64,000 nt of DNA from Akebia trifoliata (GCA_017979445.1 CM030714.1:2790001-2854000); one strand, 5' to 3'. Positions 23,048 to 34,242 are shown, numbered from the stretch's first letter. Numbers and translations are program-made. Notes: generated by a model from the letters alone, not told the origin.

Positions 23048-23242
23048 AGATATGGTCTTGATCGGTTGCCAATTCTAATCCCATCAAAAGTGGTTTACAA
23101 ATCAATAGTAAAAATTGATGGTCCACAATTCTTCAACTTGTAAACCACTTTTGATGGGGTTAGAAGTTTCAGAGTTAGTTGACTTTTGGTGAAGATGATC
23201 TCCTCACAATAGAGATCATCCTCACAAAAAAATAATTCATTC
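23048..23242. mobile_element. (TA)n-associated nested-palindrome element, right half only
   Basis: Contains the centre (gtggtttacaa ... acttgtaaacc) and the second hairpin arm (gttagaagtttcag ... gatctcctca / gagatcatcctcac). It is cut at 23236 by 'tatatatatgg', the start of the next copy. Confidence 0.65.
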
Positions 23243-23572
23243 CGTATATATATGGACTGGGTTCTATAGACAACGTTTTGTCTTATATGGTAAAAAAGTT
23301 TAGGAATGGGCTGATTTTTTGTGAAGATGATCTCTATGGTGAGGAGATCATCCTCACAAAAAATCAACCAATTCTAAAACTTTTAAACCTATGAAAAATG
23401 GTTACAAACTAAAGGTGAAAATGAATGGTTCATGATTCTTCAACTTGTAAATCGGGGCTAATGATTTTAGAAAGGGTTGATTAACCCTCACAAAAAATCA
23501 TTCTAGTCTGAAACCTTTTGCCCATATATAGGACAAAATATGTTGTCTAGAATATTATCTACGGAACTTAAC
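23243..23572. mobile_element. (TA)n-associated nested-palindrome element, degraded copy
   Basis: Starts after 'tatatata' with gggttctatagacaacg and ends atctacggaacttaaccc before 'tatata'. The first arm is good (aatgggctgatttttt / aaaaatcaacca); the second is shortened. Confidence 0.65.
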
Positions 23573-23975
23573 CCTATATATAGGTCAGGCTATTTTGACA
23601 AAATCCTAGACAACATTCTAGACAGAGTTTTGTCTTATATGGCTAAAAAGTTTTTGAATGGGTTGATTTTTTGTAAGGATAATTTCTATAATGAGTAGAT
23701 CATCCTCATAAAAAATCAGTTAATTCTGAAACTTCTAACCCCATAAAAAGTGGTTACAAACCAACGATAAAAAATTGACGGTTCATGATTCTTCAACTTA
23801 TATATTAAGGTTAGAAATTTCAGAATTGATTGATATTTTTGTAAGAAAGATTCTCTTAACATAGAGATCATCATTACACAAAATCCGCCCATTCAAAAAC
23901 TTTTAACTCATATAAGACAAAATGATTTGTCTAGAGCGTTGTCTAGGATATTGTCAACAGAACTCTCCTCTATTG
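23573..23975. mobile_element. (TA)n-associated nested-palindrome element, degraded copy
   Basis: Outer arms use tagacaacattctagac and gtctagagcgttgtctagg. Two diverged hairpins with the family loop words (gatcatcctcat, agagatcatcatt) follow in order. Confidence 0.65.
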
Positions 23976-24199
23976 AGTTCTTTAAATAAGGCTCCCCTTT
24001 GGGCTACTTATGTAAATTTCATAAATGTGGCCACTAGTTTTTGGTAATAAATCTTCATTGTAGATTTTGCAAACTATATCATAAAGATATGATCTCATGG
24101 TGCATGTACCATCGTATTTTTTCCTTACGGGCCAGAGTAGTTTAATGTGGTTTTTAAATAAGGCAGCCTTTTGGGGTCCTTATTAAAGGACATATTATT

Positions 24200-24379
24200 T
24201 ATGGTGTCTCATTCTCATTAGAATAGAAACGGTGTCTATGTGGCACATTTTGTTAGGATTTTAAAACACATCAGACTCCTAAGCAAGCCATTTTCTATAA
24301 AGCATGCAGCCCGATGTATTTAATCACCAACCAAAATGTGCCCCATAGACACTGCACGTTGCTATAGGAATGGGACATA
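24200..24379. mobile_element. small foldback element
   Basis: atggtgtctcattctcatta...ggtgtctatgtggcacattt faces its imperfect reverse complement (aaatgtgccccatagacact...aatgggacata). About 180 bp, non-coding. Confidence 0.65.
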
Positions 24380-24408
24380 GCTTCGGATAGCAACTCTTTC
24401 CTTGTTTG

Positions 24409-24495
24409 ACAAATTGGCTTTTGTTTAAATATAAGGAAATACATTGAGGTTGACAAATTGGTTTTTGTTTAAATAAAAGGAAATACATTGAGGAC
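24409..24495. repeat. tandem duplication of ~43 bp
   Basis: The unit tgacaaattggcttttgttt...ggaaatacattgagg occurs twice in a row with two or three changes. Confidence 0.85.
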
Positions 24496-24594
24496 AATAA
24501 TGTAGATAATAAGAGACTCAATATTTTATTAAAGATGGAAAAATTCTCCATACCTACCATGAATTATGCACTACCTAAAGCTATTCCTGTAGAG

Positions 24595-24855
24595 ATATTT
24601 ATGAAAAAGTGATCAACTTTTGACAAATTTACGATTTGGGCTCACTTTTCATATTAATTACCAAAACGTGAACAATAACGAATTCAGAGGTTTTTAAAGT
24701 GGCAATTTCACTTTGAACCTGCGAAATTGTCACTTCGTTCCAAATTTTTTTTTTAATGAAAATGTGATTGTTCATGTTTTGGTAATTAAAATGAGAAAGA
24801 GCCGGAATCATAAATAACTCATTTTCAGCTCACGAAATAGTAATTCACCCATTCC
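24595..24855. mobile_element. fragment related to TIR element at 4200-4963
   Basis: Shares 'gtgatcaacttttgacaaa', 'attaccaaaacgtgaac' and 'cgaaattgtcactt' words with the interior of the 4.2-kb element, with inverted organisation around about 24740. Its termini are absent. Confidence 0.55.
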
Positions 24856-25263
24856 TGTTATAGGATCACCCTTGGTTGAGTTATCACAGGGAATGCTAGA
24901 GTGGGTCAATCTACTTTGACTCATTTTTATAGTTTACACACTTTTGTATTACCTCTTCTTACTGTCGTATTTATGTTAATGCACTTCCAAGTGATACGTA
25001 AATCAACATCTTCCAGATCAAGTAATCTTTGAGGAAGACAGTGATGCAGAGCTTTGATGTGGGACCCATCGATCCACCTAAAACTCTGAGCCTTCTCTCA
25101 TTATAATAGTAGAGATAATGCTAACTGTCAAGTTGATATTTCAGTTGGGGATGATACAAATTTGCAAACATGTTCACCAATATTATAAAATTACATGTTC
25201 AAGTAAATTGATCCAATTGAGAACTCACCTTCTTCTCTGGTGTTATTGTTCTATCGATGAACG
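24856..25263. other. upstream region of F-box gene at 25264
   Basis: Contains the block cttctctcattataatagt (25092-25112) also found 167-190 bp upstream of the ATGs at 34409 and 53427, and a TATAAAA word (25184-25190). Regulatory meaning is inference. Confidence 0.4.
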
Positions 25264-26319
25264 ATGGACATCTTCCCACATGATATCATTGCCAACATTC
25301 TTTCATGGCTTCCCATTAAATCTGTTATTCAATGCAGGTGCGTTTGCAAAACTTGGTGTTGTATAATTTCTAACTCTCAATTCACATACAAGCATCTTGT
25401 CCGAAGAACTCAAACCAACCTCAACAACATCATCATGCTACCTCACTCCAGACATGGTCGAAAAGAACTGTATTTTGTGGAAGATGACAAGGACGAATTC
25501 CCCGAACACATCATCAAGGCTACGACATTTGATGTTCCATTCATTAAATCCCCATTTGGAGTGATTGGTTCTTGCAATGGTCTTGTATGCTTGTCTTCGA
25601 CCTACAATCGAAATAGGCACATTTTCATGTTTAATCCCGCAACAAGAGAACACATGAAACTCCCTCAATTAACATTCCCCACACGTGGGATTGCAAAGTC
25701 TCTATTGGGATTTGGTTTCTGTGTCTCTATGCAAGAATTCAAGGTGGTAGAAGTGTTATTTTACAAGGACGAATGTAGTTCATCCTATGGTTTAGAGTCA
25801 GTAGTTCAAGTTTATACACTAGGCAGCAGTTCATGGAGAAGTATGGGTAATGCCCCCATCATGCTCTTGTGGCAAGATTGTTCTCCAACATTCATCAATG
25901 GTTCACTTCATTGGATAGTGCCCCACCAAGATCAACCTGATGGACTAGTTCCCATCTTCTCTAGGATGGACATTGTATCATTTGACTTGAGTATTGAAAA
26001 TTTTGGAGTCGTTCCGAAACCTGAATGTCATGTGGTTGTGAATCATCGGCCGAAGAGTTTCTTGGACACTTATCAACTAGGGGTGTTAGGAGGGTGTCTT
26101 TCTGTGGCAGTTTGTTCTTCTAACAGCACAATTGATGTGTGGGTTATGAAGAGTTATAATGTGAAGGAGTCCTGGATCCAAAAGTATACTATACCACAAC
26201 ATTCACCAACTTCGTTCCTTTTTATGGCCCTGAGCTTCGAAGTTCAAAACTTGGATCTCTTCAAGGTGGGATTCAGAAATTGTTGTATGTTGAAACTGCG
26301 CATAGTTGACACGATATAG
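25264..26319 (+). CDS. F-box protein with FBA domain, derived C-terminus (351 aa)
   Basis: Predicted SCF substrate receptor. F-box at about residues 3-42 (MDIFPHDIIANILSWLPIKS, CRCVCKTWCCII). FBA motifs: GSCNGLVCLS, FMFNPATREHMKLPQL, LLGFGFCVSMQEFKVVEVLFY, VYTLGSSSWRSMG, NGSLHWIVP, VSFDLSIENFGVVPKPE, QLGVLGGCLSVAV, IDVWVMKSYNVKESW. The end differs from the genes at 6564 and 18295: the LLLYDSKDLVSYNAES segment is missing and the following bases are read one frame over (LDLFKVGFRNCC), ending about 45 residues shorter. The same derived end occurs at 27613, 34409, 46753, 53427 and 59923, so it is inherited rather than private damage. The start is the first in-frame ATG. Confidence 0.9.
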   Translation: MDIFPHDIIANILSWLPIKSVIQCRCVCKTWCCIISNSQFTYKHLVRRTQTNLNNIIMLPHSRHGRKELYFVEDDKDEFPEHIIKATTFDVPFIKSPFGVIGSCNGLVCLSSTYNRNRHIFMFNPATREHMKLPQLTFPTRGIAKSLLGFGFCVSMQEFKVVEVLFYKDECSSSYGLESVVQVYTLGSSSWRSMGNAPIMLLWQDCSPTFINGSLHWIVPHQDQPDGLVPIFSRMDIVSFDLSIENFGVVPKPECHVVVNHRPKSFLDTYQLGVLGGCLSVAVCSSNSTIDVWVMKSYNVKESWIQKYTIPQHSPTSFLFMALSFEVQNLDLFKVGFRNCCMLKLRIVDTI

Positions 26320-26734
26320 TTTTTCCGCATGTGGGCACCACATTTTGCCCAAATCAGCCAGTAAGGAAACGTCACAAGAAGGGCGTGTGAAAGCCTTGTT
26401 CTTGTTGTTGTTCTAACATTTTGTGTTCTGTGAAGAGCATTGTTAATTGTACTAGCATTATCTATTATCAACGATTTGATGTATCTTTGTTGTAAAATCT
26501 TTCCAGCATAGTTTAACTTTTCTAGCATGCATGCTACATGTTTCTTGTGTTTGTGACAAAGTGAGGAACAGAACAAAGGAGAAAAATCATGATTGTGATG
26601 ATGATAGTCTTTACCACCATTCAAGTTGGAGTTCTCTACAACTCTAGGGAGAATTCTCATAACCAACCAAATATTAAATTTGTAATTAACTCTGGTTCAT
26701 GGCTCTAGCTATTTATACATATATATGTATATAT
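26320..26734. other. 3' flank of F-box gene
   Basis: Holds F-box-type 3' flank words. 26600-26690 (gagttctctacaactct, aaccaaccaaat) resembles 36355-36420, probably a shared repeat fragment. Confidence 0.5.
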
Positions 26735-26956
26735 GGGAAGCGTTCGGAGACCTTAAATAGAGCCAAACATTACGTCAAAAGCAATTCATTCCGAAACTTC
26801 TAACCCTAGTTTACAAGTTAAAGAACCGTGGACTGTGACCTCCTCATCATAAAGATCATTCTCACAAAAAATCAACCCATTCAAAAACTTCTAACCCTTA
26901 TTTTGAAAAATGTTTGGTTTAATGTTTGGCTCTTTTTAGGGCCTCTGAACGCTTCC
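26735..26956. mobile_element. (TA)n-associated nested-palindrome element, internally deleted
   Basis: Outer arms gggaagcgttcggagacc and ggcctctgaacgcttcc are inverted and bounded by 'atatat' on both sides. The interior retains only one set of family words (aacttctaaccctag, gtttacaagtt, gatcattctcac). Confidence 0.75.
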
Positions 26957-27612
26957 TTATATATATATATATATCAAGATTGAGCATTTTGTAGATAGCC
27001 CACTCTTGAACTATCAAACATAAAGAGTTTAAAATCCAATAAACTAGACAATTTCTATTACATCGAGATCGAATATGCTCTGTTCTATGCATTTTTCTCT
27101 TTCAGATTTTCAGATCTGTTTAAAATTATATAAGAAAAAAAAAAAAAAAAAGGTAACAAGAAGACAGAGTCATGCAGATATGGATTTTTATGTTTTGATG
27201 AAAACTAAAAGACCCTTATTATAATAACATAATTAAATATAACATGGGGGTTAAAATTTGATGTTGATCAACTATTACTTCTCTTTCCTCACATTATATT
27301 AGTAAAGAAAAAAATAGATAGCTAGATACAAGCATCTAGAGCAAATGAGAAGCATTACTTGTCAAAGTTGACATTTGGATTATAATATAAAGATAAAATA
27401 GCTGGCTAGATAGGAGTATTTGACATTTTAATGAGTTATGATAGAAGCATCTCACCAACCCTTATCAGCTGACTTCTCTTAGTTCTTAATATTTTGTATT
27501 AAATTATAAAATTGTCATGTTCAAGTAAATTGATACAGAAGACAAGAAATCAAATCTTGATTTATAAAGACAATAAGCCTTAACCCTCTTCTATGGTATT
27601 GTTGTTCTATTG
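26957..27612. other. upstream region of F-box pseudogene at 27613
   Basis: Non-genic. Resembles 36600-37090 upstream of the truncated copy at 37086 (words 'tttctattac', 'cgagat', 'gaatatgc', 'cctcacattatattagta'). A TATAAAG box lies at about 27563. Confidence 0.55.
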
Positions 27613-28667
27613 ATGGACATGGACATCTTCCCACACGAAATCACTGCCAATATCCTTTCATGGCTTCCCATCAAATCCCTTCTTCAATGCAGGTGCGTTT
27701 GCAAAACTTGGTGTTCTATAATTTCTAACGCTCAATTCACTAATATTCGCCTTCACCGAGCAACTCAAACCAATCCCAACATCATCATCCTACCTCGCTC
27801 CAAAAATGGTCATAACGAACTTTATTATGTTGAAGATGACGATGATGAATTCCAGGAATTCTTTATCAGGGCTACAAGATTTGATGTCCCATTCATCAGC
27901 CAATCCACATTTGAAGTGATTGGTTCCTGCAATGGCCTCTCATGTTTATTGTCTTCCACCAACAATGAAAATCGCCTCATTTGTGTAATTAATCCCGCAA
28001 CTGGAGATCACATGAAACTCCCCGAATTAACAATCCCCACACGTGGGTTCTCAAAATGTCTATTTGGATTTGGTTTCAGTGTCTCTATGCAAGAATTCAA
28101 GGTGGTACAAGTATTATTTTACACGGACGAATCTAGTTCGTCCCACCGTTTAGAGTCGATAGTTCAAGTTTATACACTTGGACATAATTCATGGAGAAGG
28201 ATAGGTAATGCCCCCATCTCTCTCTCAGCATGGCAAATTTGTTATTCAACATTCATTAATGGATCACTTCATTGGATAACCCCTCTCCATGGTCAACCCG
28301 ATGAGACAGATTCCATCTTATCCAATATGGGCATTGTGTCATTCGACTTGAGTGTTGAAGAATTTGGAGTCATTCCAAAACCTAAATCTCATGTGGTTGT
28401 GAATCATCCACCGAAATGTTTCTCGGACTCTTATCAATTTGGGGTCTTGGGAGGGTGTCTTTCTGTGGCAGATTTTTCTTCTAACCAACAATTGATGTTT
28501 GGGTTATGAAGAGTTATAATGTGAAGGAGTCTTGGATCAAACTGTATACTATACCACAAAATAAACCAACTTGGTTCAGTTATATGCCCCTGAGTTTCGG
28601 AGTGCAAAACTTGGATCTCTTCAAGTTGGGATTCAGAAACTCCTGGATATTGACGCTGTATGGTTGA
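27613..28667 (+). pseudogene. F-box/FBA pseudogene with one late frameshift
   Basis: Open from ATG 27613 (MDMDIFPHEITANILSWLPI) through the F-box and nearly all FBA motifs (GSCNGLSCLLSS, VINPATGDHMKLPEL, LFGFGFSVSMQEFKVVQVLFY, QFGVLGGCLSVADFSSN). One base is missing at about 28487 (aaccaacaattg where paralogues read aaccacacaattg), giving an early stop at 28507-28509. In the other frame the homology continues (DVWVMKSYNVKESWIK ... FKLGFRNSW) to a stop at 28665-28667. The truncated product would keep the F-box, so residual function cannot be excluded. A sequencing error at this one base is the alternative. Confidence 0.8.
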
Positions 28668-29297
28668 CATGATATCGTTTTTGCACAAATGGGGCACCTC
28701 ATTTTGCCAAAATCAGCATCCACAGGAAGAAAGAATAAGGCCTTGTTGTAGTTTTTGGTGGTGGTGTCATTGTTGTTCTTGTTCTTGTTGTTGTTCTAAT
28801 ATTATGTGTTATGTGAATAGCTTTATTAACTGTTCTAGCATTTCGTATTATATATGCCTGTGTCGTTATTGTTGAACTTTATTAATTGTTCTAGCATTGT
28901 GTGTTATCTATGCTTTGTTGTAAAATCTTTACACCACATTTTTGTTGAGTGTTGTTTATCGTGCCTATGCTCCTAGTTGTTACGTGCCCACGTTATGTAC
29001 CTTTGTTTAGCCTGTGACCCTCTTATATTCATAGTTGTTCCTTTCCCCAACAGATCGGTCTTTTGGGGTAAATGGCTTGTCAACAAATTTCTTTATAGAG
29101 AATTCATTAAAAAAATAGATTTTCTCACACGTGTGCTACATGTTTCTCTTGTTGTGACAAATATAGGATCAGAACCTCCAAAAAATAAAAATTATTATGA
29201 TGTATTGAGTTTTGTAAAAATTTAATGTTGGGAATAGAAGATACATTCAACAACATTCGAAAAACAGGCAAATTTTCATAAAAACTTGATGTGCGTT
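28668..29297. other. 3' flank of F-box pseudogene
   Basis: Matches the flank after 35458 (words 'gaagaaagaataaggccttg', 'attatgtgttatg', 'acattcg.aaaacaggc'). No other gene. Confidence 0.65.
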
Positions 29298-30527
29298 CTA
29301 TGCAATGCAGATTATCAATAAAATAATAGAACAAAAATATCTAAAAACCTTGGCAAGCAAGGATCGATCCACATAAATAACGTTGATTCAGTAATTTTTC
29401 TTTTGACTTAAAACAATCAATCATGATTTTCAAAATATTAAAGGAAACTAAATTAAAATTGTTCTAAAATAAACAAGAATGGAAATCACAATGTAAATAA
29501 TTAGATAAATCAAATCCACCAAAACAAGTCACCTTATCAATTTATTTGTTTACTTATTATTTTGATCCAATTAACAAAACTAATGTTATTGGATTGGAAG
29601 ATGAAATTTGTTAATCCAAATAATAATCCTAAATCCTGTGATGATATTTAATAAGACGAAATCAAAAATAAAATATCAAATCTTTAACAAAGCATAGTTT
29701 AATTTGAAAACAATCAAAATCATGAGAATAGTATTATATCTAATGATCATTACTTAAGAAATTAGTATCACAATAAACCATTGAAACATTATTGAAATAA
29801 ATAATTATTTAAGATGATCTTTCTTGGGCTTCATCGACGTCTCTAATAGAGGTCTAGCTACAGATCATAGCAAGAATAATAAAAATAAAATAAAAGAGAA
29901 TAGGGGAGAAAATGATGATCATTTATTAATCTTGAATTGAAACTGGCAAAGTGCTCATTTTGTTTACAATGCTTGAATAGAAAATAAACTAAAAACTAAA
30001 ATAATAGGAGAGAACTATAGAAGATGATCTCAGAAGAGATGAGATAATTTGGCTCTGGTCTAGTCTCTTATTTATAGATACCAGATTAGAATTCCTTTAG
30101 AATTTAGAACACTTTCGTGTTTTATAAGGACTCTGAAACCTAATGTGCTATGTTACAAATCACATCGCCTCAACATTGTATGAATCTCAAAATGATGCTC
30201 GCCGACATCATCACGTCGTAGGTGTTCATTGTACTGCGATGCTAGTGGGCCAGTTAACTTTGGTCTTCTTTTCGTGGTCTTGTCTTGAGTCTTGAATTGT
30301 AATGCACGTATTTAATTATCTTGGTTCATCCTTTTGAATCTTGCGACTTTGACCTATTACATGAAAATAATCATAATTAGTCAGAAAATTCACAATTTAT
30401 TAAAAAAATAATAATAATAATTATGGACTATCAACGTATTATGTCTATTTAGGAGATTTTACATATTATTTACCATTAAAATCTCTATAAATAGGGTCCT
30501 AGAAACAACTTCTAGACCCTGATCATG
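29298..30527. mobile_element. insertion of ~1.2 kb in F-box flank, type unknown
   Basis: The conserved 3' flank stops at 'gatgtgcgttct' and resumes at 'catgttcttccccggtaat'; other copies (35945-35975) have no such gap. A GTTCT direct repeat borders the insert. The interior is AT-rich and non-coding with a 'caaggatcgatccaca' phrase common in plant repeats. No clear TIR or LTR ends, so the class is open. Confidence 0.5.
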
Positions 30528-30699
30528 TTCTTCCCCGGTAATCATATTTTGTCTCCTAACCTGTGCAATATGTTTAGCAAAGTAGAATAAATAAGCCTTT
30601 ATGCAAACATCAACCAAAGAAAAAAAAAACACTTTTTTTACATCATCAATGGAGATTAGAAACTAATCCCGAAGGAATTACATTACAATTATCAATTAT

Positions 30700-31412
30700 A
30701 GAAAAGCCCCAACAAGGCATTCTGCATTTAGCAAGGAAATCAGCCTCTCATTTTGCTTCACACCAATAGAATCCCACTTTGCACATACAAAATTTACTCT
30801 TTAAGCTAGATGCTGGATTTCATGAACAAGAAACTCATACTTCCATGTCAATTTCACCGTCGATGCTCTTAACTGCCTAGGAAGATTCCATGCGAATAAC
30901 CAACTTTTGAAATCTCCTAATCCAAGCAACTCTGAGGGCTTCAAACACTGCCTGATGCTCAATCGCCACAATATCATCAAAGTCACCCTCACAATGTGAA
31001 AAAGCCCAAATTTGACTGCCTTGTGCCGTCAAATTTCATAAAATCGTCGGACAAAGGGGTCGAATTGGCGTTGAACTTTTCATTGTCAAATTTTTATTTT
31101 CGACAGGTCGAAACTATCAAATTAATGAAGGATGGGAGAAATTCGACAACTCTAAGCCATTAAATCTGGGAACATCAAGAATTTTGACGGTCCTATGCCA
31201 TCAAAATTCAGTTTCTAAAATCCATGAGCCTTAGCCCGTCAATTTTTTTGTTGAATTTTCCAGTTTTCACGTAGTGCCCCCCACCCACCCACACATATTC
31301 ACACAGTTGGTTCCCATGTACCAGACAAAAACATATCACTTGAATTCCTTCCTATAAACCCAAGAGCCCCATCAGTATTAATTTTGGCAACACCCTCCTC
31401 AATGGTCTTCCA
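30700..31412 (-). pseudogene. dead retroelement RNase H-like (RVT_3) domain
   Basis: On the minus strand 31412-31277 reads WKTIEEGVAKINTDGALG, the start of a plant RNase H-like domain (the Asp of NTDGA is catalytic in the family). After an insertion the domain resumes at 31012: GDFDDIVAIEHQAVFEALR, KLVIRMESS, then ADFLAKC at about 30720. Stop codons interrupt it several times. Such domains close the ORF2 of plant LINEs; no reverse transcriptase is adjacent. Fully decayed. Confidence 0.75.
31013..31276 (-). mobile_element. CACTA-like MITE inside the RNase H remnant
   Basis: The minus-strand end reads CACTACGTGAAAACTGG, a CACTA-type terminus, and the interior has repeated TTGACGG/CCGTCAA words. 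It splits the RNase H domain. The other terminus does not show CACTA clearly, so it may be truncated. Confidence 0.5.
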
Positions 31413-31429
31413 AATTAAGTGTTTAACAA

Positions 31430-31636
31430 GCATAAGGATGTATAACTGCTACAGCCCCAAATGTTGAAGAATTTACCCGGGGGATTATCTGAAATAGAAG
31501 AAGGGGGGGGGGGGGTTGAAACATGAGAATATCTCAGGAGGTCGCCCATCCTATAATCACTTATGTCCAAGCACGTTTAAGTTTTTAACTAAGGAGTTTT
31601 GATAGGATCTAGTGCATTAGTGTTGTATGAACGCAA
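31430..31636 (-). mobile_element. 5S-rRNA-derived fragment, probable Cassandra TRIM LTR
   Basis: The minus strand from 31636 reads like plant 5S rRNA with scattered changes: 'cactaatgcac', 'gatcctatcaaaactcc', 'cgtgcttggacataagtg', 'aggatgggcgacctcctg'. The 5S-like part is 31514-31636, about 121 nt, the normal 5S length. It is followed by a C-run and then 'tttggggctgtagcagttat' + 'aca', resembling the 3' end of Cassandra LTRs, which carry 5S sequence. Internal promoter boxes are mutated. A plain 5S pseudogene is the alternative. Confidence 0.7.
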
Positions 31637-31644
31637 TGATGCAC

Positions 31645-32869
31645 TTAGATGCTGTTTGTTAAACTGAAAAAAATAAGTGCTGAATAGCATTAAGAACTGA
31701 AACTTATAAGCACTGAATTTAAGTGCTGAAACAGTTGTTTGTTTAGATGTTGAATCATGTTTGTTACACATTGTCGAAGCTGATAAATTGTCTTTGTTAC
31801 CCTTACAATCATATTATACATTGTTTGCATGTTTCAAATGCCTATTTCTTATCAAATAAAATAAAATATATTATTTCTTATAAAATTAAAATACAATTCA
31901 TTTTTAAATAATAAATAATACTCAAATCTTCAATTTATAAATAATAATTTCTATTTATAAAAGCCCACAAATTTTAAATTAAAAATATAATGTCATACAA
32001 GTCACCAAAATTTGAAATAAACATTAAAAAAACTTAATTTTGGATGAATAATTTTCGATAGAAATGAAGGATGTGTTATTATAAAAGTACCCTATGAATT
32101 AATAAGGGCAACCCACATTATAACCAATTTTTTTTGTTTTATATGGGTTAAAGTTTTTGAAATAAGCAAATTTTTAGTGAGGATGGTCTATATGGTCTAG
32201 AGATCATCCTCACAAAAAATCAGTCCATTTTGAAATTTCTAACTCATCAAAAATAGTTTTTTTTTTTTTTTTTTAAATGGACGATTTACAGTTCTTGAAC
32301 TTGTTTTGATAAAATTAAAAGTTTCAGGATGTGCTGATTTTTGGTGAGGATGATTTCCTCATTGTAGAGATCATCCTCATCAAAAATCAACTTATTCCAA
32401 AACCTTTAACCCATATAAGACAAAATAATTTAGCCATAGTGTGGGTTTATTAATTTGTGGGGTACTTATATACTAATGAGGAGATCATCCTCACTAAAAA
32501 TCAACTCATTCCAAAACTTTTAACCCATATAAGACAAAATAATTTAGCCATGATATGGGTTTATTAATTTGTGGGGTGCTTATATACTTATCCATGAGAT
32601 ATAAGAAGTAATATTCTTTTAAGAATAAGGGCATACTTGTCTGTGCTCAAAAAAATGAAGGGCATACTTGTCCGTGTCAAAAAAAGTGAAGTGCTTACCG
32701 TTTCAACACTTTTTTTCAGCATTAAAATAGTGCTGAATTTTTTTCACTTATTTTCAGCAATAAGTGTTGAAAATGTAGAGTAAACAAACGCGCTATTTTA
32801 ACAAAAAGTGCTGAATTTAATTTTTTTCAGCAATAAGCACTGAAAAATAGCGCAAACAAACACTGCCTT
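31645..32869. mobile_element. hAT-like TIR element hosting a (TA)n palindromic element
   Basis: Left end 'gctgtttgttaaactgaaa...aagtgctgaatagca' faces right end 'cagcaataagcactga...caaacaaacactgc'. The words TGTTTGTTT/AAACAAACA and repeats of AAGTGCTGAA fit a non-autonomous element with long subterminal repeats. The copy at 32087-32580 is nested inside. No transposase. Confidence 0.55.
32087..32580. mobile_element. (TA)n-associated nested-palindrome element with duplicated right end
   Basis: Left tip gtaccctatgaattaataa faces right tip ttattaatttgtggggtac (ending 32464). The two family hairpins lie between. The right 115 bases (gaggagatcatcctcac ... gtggggt) are then repeated once in tandem (about 32466-32580). 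Confidence 0.7.
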
Positions 32870-33252
32870 AGTCCTCTTCAATGCTTTAATCTTATCCTCT
32901 AATCTTGGTTTTATGCAGGAGATGAACTGTTTCTTCTTTTCCTCGAGAAGTCTCACTAATAGATTTATGAGTCAAATTCTACTTTTGATTTGATATCTAC
33001 TTGTTTATGGCATTAATTTCAGTTGCAAATACTAATATATAGTGGGCTTTACTCTAATCTTGGGTTATTTGTTTGATCAGTAGTGTATGATATGCCCATA
33101 CATGCTAAAGAGTGATTATTACATAAAATTCCATCTCCTTCATTTCGGGAAATTCAAAACATTAAAAAAATTAAAAAAAATTGTGGGATCTCTAGGTGGC
33201 TTGGAAATGCCGAAAACCTGGCGTCTGGTAATCTTATGAGTTGTTCTTTGTC

Positions 33253-33273
33253 CCCCCCCCCCCCCCCCCCTTT
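33253..33273. repeat. poly-C tract, unit 1 only
   Basis: A run of about 20 C; the matching site in unit 2 (52239-52245) has only a few pyrimidines. May be real slippage or an assembly artefact. Confidence 0.8.
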
Positions 33274-33868
33274 TCTTTTTTTCAATATATTATACTTTTC
33301 AAAAAAAAAATCTTATTAGTCCAGCTTTGCGGCCCCCACTTTGCCAATTTTTCTGCTTTTCAATCTTTAGTGAACAAAGCCTTATATTGATTCAAGTTTC
33401 TTATTGGAGGGAAAGAGTCAATACAAACACCCCCCTAACGATGATTGCGACGATTTTAGAAATTGAATAAAAGATTCAGACCATTGGGTTGACATGATCA
33501 AACTAGAAACCATGAAGTACATCAGTTTGCAATTGCATGTCAATTTTTGTTTGCTAAGTACTATAAAATGGTCCCGTAGAAAGATGGATTAGCCTTCTAC
33601 CAGGAATGAAGAAGATCAACTAACTTGTGAACTATCCTCAATATGTCATGATGTATCCATGCCAGGGGGCACCATGTGATACAAGTTGATTCTAGCCATT
33701 GGAGAGGATTAGAATCCCTTGTTGGAATGTATGTAACGCTCGTCAGTTACAGATTTATAAGGTTAAGAAACCTACCATATTTGCATTTCTAATTTCTATA
33801 AAAGGGTTGTATCTGTAGAAGGAAAAGACATTAATGAAAAAGACAATGATGATAATAAGATTAATTAT

Positions 33869-34101
33869 GGATTGGGATCCATAGACTCATGGAAATGAAC
33901 TTACATGTTCACACACAATCCTAACTGTTAAAATAATAAATTTACTAGTCAAGATTTATCTTAGAGATATGTAATGTATTATCAGGATATATCTTTAGCC
34001 CGACCATTGGACTCCGCATTTATACGGCTTGGATTATGCGCGAACATAGAGTTCCTTACACACGATCAGATTCCTTTCCCCTGAGTCTACGGATACCAAC
34101 C
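33869..34101. mobile_element. palindromic element, 'ttgggatcca...' type, unit 1
   Basis: The left tip ggattgggatccatagactc faces the right tip gagtctacggataccaacc. The interior has 'aagatttatcttagagata', related to 22848-23047. Duplicated with unit 2 (52851-53085). Confidence 0.5.
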
Positions 34102-34221
34102 GATATGAAAATTTGGTGTTGATCAAATATCACCCCCCTACTTCGTCACATTAGAATAGTAAAGATAAAGATGGCTGACCGGATATAAGGATGCTGAGAA
34201 TATATATATATGTATTTATGA

Positions 34222-34242
34222 CTTCTCTCATTATAATAGTAG
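34222..34242 (+). promoter_or_regulatory. conserved block upstream of F-box subclade
   Basis: cttctctcattataatagt is shared at 25092 and 53240, always 165-190 bp before the ATG. It may be a regulatory element or simply duplicated sequence. Confidence 0.3.

Noticed and set aside
26244..26666. 140-codon minus-strand frame
   Set aside because: Antisense to the end of the F-box gene at 25264 and its flank; the strong sense homology explains the sequence.
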